Program-made: the position numbers and the translations under genes
The notes under the pieces: model-generated
Seen by the model: only the letters and a program-made list of their open reading frames with translations
Told to the model about the DNA's origin: nothing
The model's database searches: none
In this document: positions 21,952 through 32,076 of the stretch, in pieces
How the letters are laid out: each line of letters opens with the position of its first letter
Numbering within the stretch: position 1 is the first letter of the stretch
From: Apostichopus japonicus
Lineage: Eukaryota > Echinodermata > Holothuroidea > Aspidochirotida > Stichopodidae
Assembly: GCF_037975245.1 (NCBI RefSeq)
Contig: NC_092563.1
Span: 20,108,094-20,172,093, forward strand
Reading direction: 5' to 3'
Length of the DNA: 64,000 bases

Positions 21952-23055
21952 TGTTACAAGCCCCTAAGTAATCTCAATAATGTGTATGATTTTTGCAACA
22001 AATAGTTGTATGATAAATCAATATTTTAGAATATTATTAATTAATCTAAGAATCATGGTATAGAAATGCCTGGTATGTGTGCATATCTGGTGTGTGTAGA
22101 ATATTTGGAAAAGTTGAGAAGCTTCTAGAAGAGTTAGAACATTTGAGAACAATTTAGATCATCTCAACACAGTACACATTGGAACATGCTAGAACATTGG
22201 AGTGCTGCCAAGGGGACATCGCCTGTGCTATTTTTAGAACACTAGGTGAGGATTTCCTGGAAAGGTGAAGTGACCTTTTGGATTGGTTGAGCTGAGCTGG
22301 AGCTACTGTAAGATGCTTCTAGAATGAATGGACGTTGCAAGATCTTTCTAGACTCGTGGAAATGCTATATAAGCACCTGATTATTGGAGATCAAAAGCTT
22401 TAACCATCTTCGCTCCAGGAGTTTAATAACATCTCGCTCAAGTGAATCCTACAATTCCATGGTGAGTAAATACTCACTTAGTTTGATAGTAAAGTTATAG
22501 CTGTCTTTATATTAGTGGTTTTGCTACAAGTTTACCGGCTTCGTAGTCGTCCATCGTTGTGTAGCCGTCTTCGGTTCTGTGCCAGTCAGCACTACTTATT
22601 GTGGCCTCTGAGTTACCCAAGGACAGGAATCCAAGGATAAACAAGCTGCAAGCACAACTTGGACATTTATTAGTAGTCGACCTCCGAAGTGGAAGTTATC
22701 AAGTTGGGAGCTGGATTTCGTCAATATTGGACATTCGTCCGCCGACAAGTTTCGCCATTAATTGTACGCTGGAATAATCGCCAGGACTTTTTGTCACCGG
22801 ACTTATGCTGCAGCTCGCGTCGCGGCACACACCAGGTCGCGAGTAAATTATAGTGTAACTTACTAAATCTGTTTCATTGTAAACTACTTAGATATTGATA
22901 AGTGATCTTTGTTTGAGCTTAATTACCTTGAACAAACCATTAAATGAATACTTATTGCTATATTTAAAGTTAAATTTTACAGTGTATTGTTTAGTCATTT
23001 GAGTTGTGAACCCAAGGGGAGGTGTATTCTGGAGTTGATCGAGTTGATCGTAACA
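21952..23055 (+). mobile_element. Solo-LTR-like segment, 1.1 kb
   Basis: Starts TGTTACAAGCCCC and ends GATCGTAACA, giving perfect 6-bp inverted ends with the TG...CA form of LTRs. CTGC flanks both sides (21948-21951 and 23056-23059), a likely 4-5 bp target duplication as in Gypsy-type elements. Inside are an inverted CCAAT (GATTGG near 22281), a TATATAAG box at 22376 and a donor-like CATGGTGAGTAAAT near 22458, i.e. an organised plus-strand promoter and leader. No gag or pol reading frame is present in the window, so it is a solo LTR or a non-autonomous element. Family not determined. Confidence 0.55.
22118..22383 (+). promoter_or_regulatory. Heat-shock-type promoter motifs in the LTR-like segment
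   Basis: GAAGCTTCTAGAAG at 22118-22131 is three alternating inverted nGAAn units, the consensus heat-shock element. A second TTCTAGAA occurs at 22317-22324. GATTGG (inverted CCAAT) lies between them and TATATAAG follows at 22376-22383. Spacing is that of an inducible RNA polymerase II promoter reading rightward. Activity is inferred from motifs only. Confidence 0.45.
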
Positions 23056-23341
23056 CTGCCAAAATTCACCATTACCAGAAGGAAACAAAAAACAAACCCC
23101 TGCATTATTCTGTGAATGAACATTAAGGATGCACACACTTTTGTAAGTCTGGGCGTCAGCATCAATCAAATCTTTAGTTTATATGAACAGCCACTGACTT
23201 ACAACCTAGAAACTTATTTCAAATCGGGAATTTTTTATGTTAGAATGCCAGTCTTTAGCTACATTCTTCACATAATGCATCGTCTAACAGCTTGCGCAAT
23301 TCGTATATACCACACCTTGACTGTGGGCTGTATATATGCTA

Positions 23342-23848
23342 GTTTAGTTTAGGGACCAAAGAATCAGGAAGCCTTGCAATAGTTTATTTTTGAGACCCTA
23401 TCCTTGTTAGATCGTGGATGAACACCGGCTTTTTTCAGCCTTCTCTCGAGAAGTGTCAAGAAGATATTGAGGCAGGGGTGTGAATTGACTCCCATTCCTG
23501 CTTCTGGATCCGCCATTTAACGTCCCCATCCGACGGACGAGAGTGAATCCCCCAGCACCGGCTACTTTCTCAAATACTGAGGTTGGCAAAGGCGCCCCAT
23601 TCGACATCACTGCAGTGAAGCAATGACGAAGATAGTTGTTTCGAAACCAAGTGAAGAACAGAAACAAACCCTTTTCCCGAGTTCACAAACCAGAAATATC
23701 AAATCTATGGACGTCTCCGCATATCACCACTGCAATGCAGCAATTTTTTAATAGGTCAAGAAAATATGGCTTCTGACAGAATTTTGATCCTGGAACCTAA
23801 CGATTGTGAGGCGGACACTCTAACCGCAAAACTAAGCCTTTGCCATGT
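23342..23848 (-). mobile_element. SINE-like element with tRNA-like head and TAAAC tail
   Basis: On the minus strand it begins with a tRNA-like 71-nt head (23768-23838) and continues through GACGTTAAATGGCGG and TGGGAGTCAATTCACACCCC. It ends TCCTGATTCTTTGG...CTAAACTAAAC. That 3' end resembles the end of the CR1-like LINE at 37.3 kb (TCCTGATCCTTTTTT...CTAAACTAAACTAAAC). The element interrupts a sequence that is continuous in cassette introns near 15815, 33840 and 49770 (TGTATATGTTATGCTTAAAT). A 3'-truncated copy is at 56312-56672. Confidence 0.6.
23768..23838 (-). tRNA. tRNA-like SINE head (degenerate, not a working tRNA)
   Basis: Reads GGCTTAG at its 5' end and AAGCC at its 3' end (five acceptor pairs). 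It has a D-arm/A-box-like GCGGTTAGAGTGTCCGCC, an anticodon-loop-like CTCACAA, and a T-arm-like CAGGA-loop-TTCTG. The anticodon stem and the last two acceptor pairs are mismatched. It is best read as a tRNA-derived SINE promoter. A similar copy is at 56597-56667. Confidence 0.4.
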
Positions 23849-24059
23849 ATGTTAGGGCTAAATTACTAGAAATCAACAAGAGTATGCAAAACCTGCTTAA
23901 CAAAGCCATTCACGGGAAGAAATTTGCAATAGAGCAACATATATGATGGAGCAATATTCAGAAAGATATTTCAGTCCCCAGCCTCAACAACTAAATTGAA
24001 GAAGAAAATATGTAAAAGGAATAAAGTTTTAAATGGTTACAGTTACAGTAAAGAGTAGT

Positions 24060-24430
24060 TTGAGAAAGAAACCTGGACTAGTTAGCTCGCAGTAAAACAG
24101 TCAGTACTGGACTTAGGTCTATGTAAGGTAAACCTGGATCAGCTAGCTGGCAGTACAACAGTCAGTGTAAGACTTTAGTTTATGTACGTCAACCTGGACC
24201 AGCTAGCTGGCAGTACAATAGTCAGTGTAGGACGTAAGTATATGTAAGGTAACCTGGACCAACTAGCTGACAATGCAACAGTCAGTGTAGGACTTACGTC
24301 TATATTAGGCAACCTGGACCAGCTAGCTGGTAGTAGAACAGTCAGTGTAGGATTTAGTTTATGTAAGGCAACCAGGTCCAGCTAGCTGACAGTGCAACAG
24401 TCAGTGTAGAACTTAAGTACTCATTTTATA
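24060..24430. repeat. About 60-bp minisatellite, about 6 copies
   Basis: Same core as at 15985-16215 (CAGCTAGCTGGCAGTACAAC, AGTCAGTGTAGGACTT). It sits in the exon-less diverged copy of the cassette 3-4 intron. Copy number is higher than in any cassette. Confidence 0.75.
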
Positions 24431-25449
24431 ATTCTTTCATCGCAAGGGTTCCATGTAGTTTCTCAGTCTCAGGGTTTCCTTTACCATGATCGCTAAGTAA
24501 GACATTGGAAAATTGTTGCCCAAGAAATGCAAAACTCCAGTGGCCTAATATGATAATGAACAAAATGAATATTTTTTGCAGATTCATAGTCAATATATGC
24601 AAAGTTAATGTTGTTCTCGTATTCATTTTAAAGTATATGTAACTAGAAATTTAAGTTCAGAAAGTTTATTTTTTAAGCAGTTTTCAGCAAGTAGCTCTTA
24701 GGTGAAATTTTACTAGGCCGACTTAGATGTTGTCAGATTGTTAGGTAATAATCTTCAGAGTTAGAGATTTATGTTAAATTATCCTGGAAGATCTCACCGA
24801 AAACAAACTCTATACAGAATTCCCAGATAGCAAGATTCCCAGATTATATCAGTTTACTGGATCTCTACACCATGCATGCAGTGAACTACACATAACAGCT
24901 ATTAACCTTTATACCAGTTTAATAGATGTATAAATGTTACTGCAATGTTGTTCCATGTACTGGTGCAGGTACATCTCTTATTATACTATCATTCATTTGA
25001 GGTATCAATTTTACTGCAATGTTGTTCCATGAATTGGTTTACTTACATCTTCTTGGTGATTTCCTTCATGATTAGCATTATTTTGAGATATCAATGCTAC
25101 CATGATGCTTGCCATGTACTGGTGTTTCATATGCTAATATGATCTTACTCCAGACAATAGCATATACTTGTTATTAATTGTATTCTACTTTAAGGGTACT
25201 TTTCAGAACAAAACTATCTCAGTAACACATGATATTGTTATGTTTCGGCAAAGAAATCGTATTAATCATTTCATTGTAAAGTCAGTGGTCTAAATTTCAT
25301 TCTGCACTAAAATCAATGCATTTTCCATAGAGAGAGTACAGTTAAATCTTGAGAGTAACAGTATAGCATACAATGGTACAAAGAACTTAGCTGTCTATTT
25401 ATACGTCTGTATCGAATTGTACATTTGTAGGGTATCGTGCACCAGCAAA

Positions 25450-26767
25450 CATGAGCTGGATTACGGGGGGGGGCAAGAGGGGGCATTTGCCCCCCCACTT
25501 TTCCCCAAATCTTAGTTCACTTTTTTTGTCGTTTTTGCAGACAAATGTGCACAACCCTAATCGAAATTATTCCCCCACAACAGCTCTATCAAATAGGCCT
25601 ATTTGTTTCGAATCTAAGTCGAATTTGTATTTAAGATCGTAACATGTAGCATGCAGAATAATTATATTTTAATTATTTTTATAATTATTTAAGCACAGGT
25701 TACGAATCCTGGAGCTAACACACTAGCGATTCAATTCTGCATGTGATGAATCCGCGGCAAGTGCTACAGTGCTAGCTTCAGGAATTGATTTTCAACGTTG
25801 CTGCTCTACTAAATGCGTTGAATAACTAAATCCAGAGAAACGATTTACGAAGGCCAGATTTGCATATTGGGTATATCAATAATTAAATTCAATATACTGA
25901 CACATGACACCCCCCCCACCCCGTGTCATTCAACAATATGCAATGGCAATGCCGATGTAATTTCTTTACTGCTCGAGATCACCCCTCCTCGACTTCGGTG
26001 GCGACGGAACCGGTGGACTTGAGGCTTATGCCCATGAAAATAGTGGGGGGTAAAGGTATGTTCAGCTCCAATATTTGCCAAGTGCTCCAAGAAGTGGGGA
26101 CCGTGGGGAGAATTTCGAAGTGGGTGCTGAACATATTCTTGATCGGTCCAAATGCACAATATACTAATAATTTTAGGGGGAAAGAACTGTCTAGATGCGA
26201 TTTATTGTTACCAGAGGTGTCATTTTTGCTGATCTAGGATTTCCTTTTTGCTTAAATTTCGACGCTCCGCGCCAACTGATGATGGTGCACCGCCTAAATA
26301 GTGACGTATAAGCTTCAGTTGTACATCACCATATAAGTTCTTCTATCCGTCCTCCCTAAATTTCAACACGTTCATTAATTGTTTAGATGCAATTTAAAGC
26401 CTATATGGGTGTTAATTAAACCAATCTAAGGGTACCTTTCATCGAAAATTATCCGATTAGATAGTGACGTATAACAAAAGTTGTACATCACCATCTGACC
26501 ATATGTTCTACTATCAATCCTTTTCAAATTTTTAAACAATAATTAACTATCTAGATATAAATTGCAGACATGAGATCCATATTTCAAGGATGGGAACATG
26601 CAGCTCAGAGCACTCTGGAAGTGCCGTTTCCGGCCATCTGGAGGGTTTGTAAAGCCAAAAAATTTCTTGTACGCTCCGCGCCAACTGATGGTGGCGCTCC
26701 GCTTAGATAGTCTTGCTGGCAGGTTTGCCCCCCCCCCCCCACTTTCACAACTCAAATCCCGCCCCTG
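25450..26767. mobile_element. Non-autonomous hAT-like element, 1.3 kb
   Basis: Flanked by the perfect 8-bp direct repeat CCAGCAAA (25442-25449 and 26768-26775). The ends are imperfect inverted repeats: CATGAGCTGGATT on the left and, on the opposite strand, CAGGGGCGGGATT on the right (10 of 13 match), each followed by a long G run. An 8-bp target duplication and a CAGGGGC-type end fit the hAT superfamily. The paralogous site near 57960 is empty. No transposase-like reading frame is present, so it would depend on proteins supplied elsewhere. Confidence 0.75.
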
Positions 26768-27109
26768 CCAGCAAATGTGGATAGTACAGGACTGTACACT
26801 TGCCTAAGTGTGGACGATATGGACAGTAAGAGAGAACTAGAGAAACTGGTTAAGTGGCGAGGTGCACAGATTAACAAAAGTAATGTGGCTTACCTTCACC
26901 GGTCATTCTTAAAACATTGGTAAAGCATAGCACGAGAAGATTATAAACTAGAATGCGAAAATTCATAGTGGTTTTGATGATGTAACATTCACCTATAAAT
27001 TGCTGCATGAATCTGACGTAATTTATAGTGATGGTGTACAACATACTTAATATTAGTAATACAGTGAAAAGCAGTGCGATTTGGCAAAAAATGAATTCAC
27101 AATGGCACA

Positions 27110-27960
27110 GGCTGTCCTGAAATGACCATTGATCTCAACAATAAGCTTCTTGGTAGCTTTTGTGATAGATACATCAAAATACTAAATATGACATCAGTCC
27201 TCGTTGAAATATTGCGTAAAACATGGTTTCACAATATAAACCCTGCTGAACTCAAATGACCATTGGCCTCCGCAGAAAACAATAGGCTTCCTGTACTCAA
27301 TGTGGTACTTCTACACACTAAATATGAGGTCTGCACAAGCTTCACTTCTTGAGATATTGTGTTTACAAGGTTTTCGCAATTTGATCCCTAGTGACTCTAA
27401 ATGACCTTTGACCTCAGCAGAAAACAATAGGCTTCCTGTACTCAATATGGTACTTCTACACACTAAATATGAGGTCTGCCCATGCTTCCTTTATTGAGAT
27501 ATTGTGTTTACAAGGTTTTGGCAATTTGACACCTAGTGACCCTAAATGACATTTGACCTCCACAGAAAAAAATACTCCTCCTGTACTCAAAGTGGTACTT
27601 CTACACACTAAATATGAGGTTTGCCCCAGCTTCTATTCTTGAGCTATCGTGTTTACAAAGTTTTTGACAATTTGACCCCTAGTAACCCTAAAAGACCTTT
27701 GACCTCCACAGAAAACAATAGGCTTCATGTACTTAATGTGGTACTTCTACACACTAAATATAATGTCTGCACAAGCTTCCCTTCTTGAGATATCGTGTTT
27801 ACAAGGTTTTCGCATTTTGATCCCTAGTGACTCTAAATGACCTTTGACCTCCACAGAAAACAATAGGCTTCTTGTACTCAATGTGGTTCATCTACACACT
27901 AAACATGAAGTTGGTCCAACATTCTCTTCTTGAGATATCGTATTTACAAGCCGGGCGTCA
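27110..27960. repeat. 145-bp tandem repeat, about 6 copies (remnant R)
   Basis: The core TTGAGATATCGTGTTTACAA, then TGACCTTTGACCTCCACAG, then CAATAGGCTTC recurs with equivalent points at 27401, 27546, 27692 and 27837 (period 145-146). It ends in a CACACA tract and ATCATGAATGCATAGGTTAC. Counterparts are 36700-37276 plus 42000-42170 (B, split by the LINE) and 52490-53225 (A). Confidence 0.85.
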
Positions 27961-28386
27961 CAAACACACACAAACACACCCGCACATGCGCCATCATGAA
28001 TGCATAGGTTACGATATTCATCGTAACCAAAAAGGAGTCATTTCTCTTTAGTGAGACAGAGCAGGAACAGCATCAGGGCAAAGGAAAGCTGAAGGAGTAT
28101 TTGGATCATTAATCCAAATTGTGAATACTGTTCAATTACTTCATTCTGTATTGACTTACTTTTCAATACATTTCCTGTAGAGTAGACAGTTTCGATACAA
28201 AATTCCTATGAAAGTTAGTTGGTCTGACGTTTGTATCCGGTCAGCATTTTGCAGTTGAAAAATAACGATGAAAACAACAAACACAATAACAATAATGCAA
28301 ATTGTCTTGAAAAAGTAAACAAGGAAGAATCTAAATCAATATAATAAAAACTGTTAATAATCTAAATCATCTAATAAAGTGCATAC

Positions 28387-28439
28387 CTGTCTGAACAAGT
28401 ACAATGCATTCACAGTTGGCTGTGTTGCCAGCCGGATCC

Positions 28440-28485
<46 letters not shown>

Positions 28486-28601
28486 CAGTTGTTTGTCCTA
28501 TCACAAAGGAATCTCCAGGACTGTGCGCCTGAGTTTGCAGAGTAGCTGTTCCGGAATTGTTAGTTGCAGAAGGTTGAAACCATACAACTTGTGTAGAAGT
28601 T
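28387..28601 (-). pseudogene. Truncated HYR exon 2 of remnant R, with TA expansion
   Basis: The donor end and about 60 codons match cassette exon 2 (42585-42836). The 5' part (acceptor, DTVPPVISDCP strand) is gone: homology stops at 28601 and switches into the 120-bp intron repeat. Inside, the TATATA normally present has grown to 36 nt of TA (28445-28480), a 30-nt in-frame gain of ten Tyr/Ile codons in the strand before DPAGN. Without an acceptor it cannot be a normal exon. Confidence 0.85.
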
Positions 28602-28614
28602 ACTCTTTAATTTC

Positions 28615-28850
28615 ATGTAATACTGAACAACTGTCACTGAACTATAGTTCCCATTAGGAAATTGCACATGTGAGTGGTTAATGATACTGGTAGTGGTGCA
28701 GTCTACTCTTTAAAGTTCACGTAAAGCTGAATTCTAGTTCACCTCTGTCACTGAACTATAGTTCCCATTACGATATTTTACATGTGAGTGGTTAATGGTA
28801 CTGACTTCTGATACAGTCTGCTATTCAAAGTTTATGTAATACTGAACTCC
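28615..28850. repeat. Truncated 120-bp tandem repeat in remnant R
   Basis: About two copies of the unit seen at 43680-44150 directly abut the broken exon 2, showing a deletion between exon 2 and this intron array. Confidence 0.7.
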
Positions 28851-28918
28851 GTTTAAAAGGTTTGTGACAATGGTCAGTCCTGATTTGAAGAATGTGGCGG
28901 GATCTTGAGACGGCACAA
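28851..28918 (-). pseudogene. HYR exon 1 fragment, remnant R, at duplication junction
   Basis: Matches the middle of relic exon 1 in B (GGTTTGTGACAAT, then TTTGAAGAATGTG, then GCACAACTA). Only this short piece remains. Homology to the cassette A copy ends at GCACAACTA, exactly as at 44584, marking the boundary of the 11-kb tandem unit. Confidence 0.75.
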
Positions 28919-29049
28919 CTAAAATAAATTTACACATTTATTGTATATAGCTGTACAAGTTATCCTTGACAAAGAGGTGAGCAACATACACTATATACTT
29001 CTGATACTGACAGAGGTCTAGCAATGACAGAAAAAAGACATAAACATAC

Positions 29050-29304
29050 TTGTTGTTACTATTATAAGGAATGTGCAGCTATTGCTGTTCCCATCAGGAT
29101 CCACAAACAGATACAGACAACTAGTTTCACCCACAGGGTACGAGTCGCCCCGTTGACAGGTCTGAGTCTGTAGTAAATTTTGTGCATTGGAGTTATCGGT
29201 AGCGAATGGTTCATCATAAAACACTACGGTTGAAGTAATACCCAATTCGACTATTGTCCTGACTTCATCTGGACACTGGAAAACCTCTGGTGGGGTAGTG
29301 CCCT
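29050..29304 (-). CDS. HYR domain exon, cassette B exon 8
   Basis: An 85-codon phase 1-1 exon with acceptor ATTTCAG and donor GTATGT. It encodes GTTPPEVFQCPDEVRTIV, VVFYDEPFATDNSNAQNL, RGDSYPVGETSCLYLFVD and NSNSCTFLIIVTTS. This HYR type exists only in cassettes A and B. B keeps the family Pro-Pro (TTPPEV), unlike A. Confidence 0.88.
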
Positions 29305-30221
29305 CTGAAATACAACAATAAATTATAAAAATTGCAACATTTTGGATTTATGTAGTTTAGTATGGTACACAGAAATGCAAGAAAAAAACTGTTGTTGAAG
29401 ACTCTTAGTTTCTTTACTCATTACAATATTAAGGTTTAGATTATTCTCCTCTTCTTTGTAACTTTAAAGATTGAAACACATTGGTGTAGCAATGTTACAG
29501 AATATTCAGATAGTTTATAGTGTAAAAACACCACGACAGACCCAACTTCAACTTGCAGTTTCACTACTAAGACATGCTTTGTTTTCTTAGTTTGAAAACG
29601 GTGAATGACGTGTTAAAGTGTTATTATACCCATGATCTAACACCGCACATATTCAGGGGTACGGAGACAGACTCGTCCATGCCTTTTAAGTACCATTCCT
29701 TACATTTTTACAATCAACTAAGTTATATAGGGAACCTGTTTTAAAGTATGGGTTCCTCCTCTGTACCAGTGACAATGGATTTCCTTGAAATGGATTTGGA
29801 GAGATAGAGAAGTTTATCAGAAATGTTACAATGATTCTATTGTTGTTATTTTAGATTTGCTCTAGTAAATCACTCCAAATCATGTCAGTGTAGCAGATAT
29901 ATAACAATATAGCAAAGCAATGTGTTGTTATTGACTCCATCATTTTCTATGTGAGGTAGCTATGAGTCATGGATCAAACTGGTTACTGTAACATTTCGAT
30001 TTTGAGTACCTTGACATTTCGGTCCACAAGGGTGCACATATGGTACTTATCAAGACAATTGACTACTACTGCTATCATTCAAATGTCACAAATGATGGTC
30101 AGACTGAAACAGGTTTTCAAAGAATCATATATCTTATCATTTATGATAAGTCTACCTGTGGAGGAAATATTATTACATTTACAAATTTGATTTAATAAAA
30201 AAGGCTTCTTGCAACTTGCAC
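29305..30221. other. Cassette B intron 7-8
   Basis: Homologous to 44971-46012 and, from about 29570 rightward, to the left flank of cassette C. Cassette A carries roughly 130 bp extra near 45160-45310 relative to this copy. No exon signature. Confidence 0.55.
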
Positions 30222-30482
30222 CTGTTAGCACCGTGATGATGAAGACGCATTGATCACTGTTACCCGATGAATCAGTGAAAGTAAAAGTACAAGTAGTTGT
30301 TCCTACAGGGTATCTGTCTCCAGAATTACAGCTTGATTCAACATTAATGGAGTTGGAGGCATCCGTGGCTGTTGGTTCATCAAATTGAACTATCGCTGAA
30401 GTTATGCCAGGCTCTATGGTAGCAATGACACTTGGAGCATCTATGTCCGGGCATTCCAGGATTTGAGGCCGAAGAGTATCAA
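30222..30482 (-). CDS. HYR domain exon, cassette B exon 7
   Basis: An 87-codon phase 1-1 exon with acceptor TTCATGCAG and donor GTGCAAG. Key text: DTLRPQILECPDIDAPSV, IEPGITSAIVQFDEP, GDRYPVGTTTCTF, QCVFIITVLT. It differs from A by DQC (GQC in A) and FIITV (FTITV in A and C). Confidence 0.88.
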
Positions 30483-31385
30483 CTGCATGAAAAATGAAAG
30501 AATAATACCACCATCTCTAATGCTCTATCATATCAGAGAACTAAAAAACAATATAAGAACAAAGGTATAAAGTAGGCAGTTGACTTTCATAACCATATTT
30601 CTAACTAAAGTTCCAGTATTATTTTGTGGAAACTCTGTGAAATGTTTTCTCGGTCCATAAATTTACTTTGAGGCAGTATAGTTAGTCCCAGTATACAATG
30701 TCAATGATGCCTTTATACTTGTTTTTCATCTGCAAAGAGAAGACCATATCCAGTTACCTCTGCTATGACAGTGTCATAGCAATAAATTTAGAGCTGATCA
30801 TTGTTTTCAAATGCAATGTCAATTCTTGAAATGTCTGTTATAACATCCATTCAATAAACCAACAGAGTGGTTTTTTGTTCAAGAATACATCTGATGCTAG
30901 GAGAAATTATGCTACAAATGCTAAAAGCTCTATGAAAAGAAAGAATTCAAATACTTCTGTCACCTATCACCTTGATGGCAGTGAACAGTGAAAATAACCA
31001 CCATTCTTTGAGAGTCAATTTTTTTCTATTTGTCACATGAGGAATAAGAAAAAAACTGATAATGTTCAGATTTCACTCATGTTTTGAAAGCTGCCAGTTG
31101 ATATGCGTATGTCAAATTGTATTAAAGGCAGGGGAAAATGTCAACTTGTTATTAAAGACAAAGGAAGCACAAAACTGAAAATAAAAGTACATCTTTTTGA
31201 TAAGTACATTTCCTGATATGTACGGTAATTTTTCATGAAACATCAAAATTAAGGAATTCGTTTAAATTTCTCTTCTGGTTGAAAAAGCTCTCATACTTTA
31301 GTTTATTTCCATTGTAATATCTGATAACAAACTTCGCTTGTCACGAAGAACAATGAAGCAAAATTGCGCCTATTATATCACTCAC
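30483..31385. other. Cassette B intron 6-7
   Basis: Aligned with 46274-47175 with only scattered substitutions. No exon signature. Confidence 0.6.
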
Positions 31386-31637
31386 TTGTAAAGACCTGGA
31401 CAGGAAATGAACATGTGTCAGAATTTCCAGATCCATCTGTGCAAGTGTAGGTTACTACAGTATCTCCTACCAGGAAGAAGGAACCTGGCAGATTGGATCT
31501 GGCTGTCACAGAAGCTACGTTTGATATATCTTGACAGGTAGGCTCAATCCAAGTAACCCGACGCCCTGGGTTACCTAACTCAGTGCTTTCAGATACAAAA
31601 GCTGGCAAGTTGACACATTCTGGAGGTGTGGTGTCAA
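31386..31637 (-). CDS. HYR domain exon, cassette B exon 6
   Basis: An 84-codon phase 1-1 exon. Its protein appears identical to cassette A exon 6 over the whole domain (DTTPPECVNLPAFVSES, GRRVTWIEPTCQDIS, GDTVVTYTCTDGSGN, CSFPVQVFTS), although the DNA differs at a few silent positions such as TTTGATATATC versus TTTGAAATATC. Confidence 0.9.
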
Positions 31638-31824
31638 CTGAAAGAAGAAAGCCAATGCAAAAATTAGCCAAACAGTCATCAAACAGTACTAGATGATACA
31701 TTTCAAATTTTGAAAATTCAATATTTATTCTATATCCTTTTGTTCCTTCATCATGATGAAATTACAACAATTTCCTTGGAACAGGTGAAACTTATATGGA
31801 AATAAACCAAAGATGAAAATTTAC

Positions 31825-32076
31825 CAATTGTTATTGAGATAATAAAGCTGCAAACGGCCCCATTCTGACTGCTGTCTGTGAAGGTGTAGATCACTTTGGT
31901 TATTCCCACTGGAAAGAAATCATTTGGTGCGTGTGTCCTGTCAACTAACATAGCAGTACCAGATATATCTGTGGCTGATGGTTCAGTCCATGTAATGATT
32001 AGTCCTGGTACACCCAACTCAACCTGTCTTTCAATCAGACTGGGACAATTCACAATCATTGGTGGAGTAGTGCCCT
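31825..32076 (-). CDS. HYR domain exon, cassette B exon 5
   Basis: An 84-codon phase 1-1 exon with acceptor ATTTGCAG and donor GTAAAT. Key text: EGTTPPMIVNCPSLIERQV, TDISGTAMLVDRTHA, GITKVIYTFTDSSQNG, CSFIISITIG. It differs from A in the first strand (GTTPP here, GITPP in A). Confidence 0.9.

Larger units (their letters stand above)
21560..28386. other. Long exon-free region with several mobile elements
   Basis: Holds an LTR-like segment (21952-23055), a diverged exon-less copy of the cassette 3-4 intron (about 23.1-24.6 kb) interrupted by a SINE-like element, a hAT-like element (25450-26767), and the start of remnant R with the 145-bp array (27110-27960). The interval 23.43-26.88 kb apart from the hAT-like insert matches 56.31-58.07 kb. 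No splice-bounded HYR or EGF exon was found. Confidence 0.6.

Noticed and set aside
23407-23667. 86-residue minus-strand open frame (and 56270-56515)
   Set aside because: Lies within the body of the SINE-like element and is altered by insertions and deletions between the two copies, so it is not a conserved protein.
25923-26237. Overlapping open frames inside the hAT-like element
   Set aside because: Under 105 residues, no transposase or zinc-finger signature, and open on both strands. Treated as non-coding filler of a non-autonomous element.
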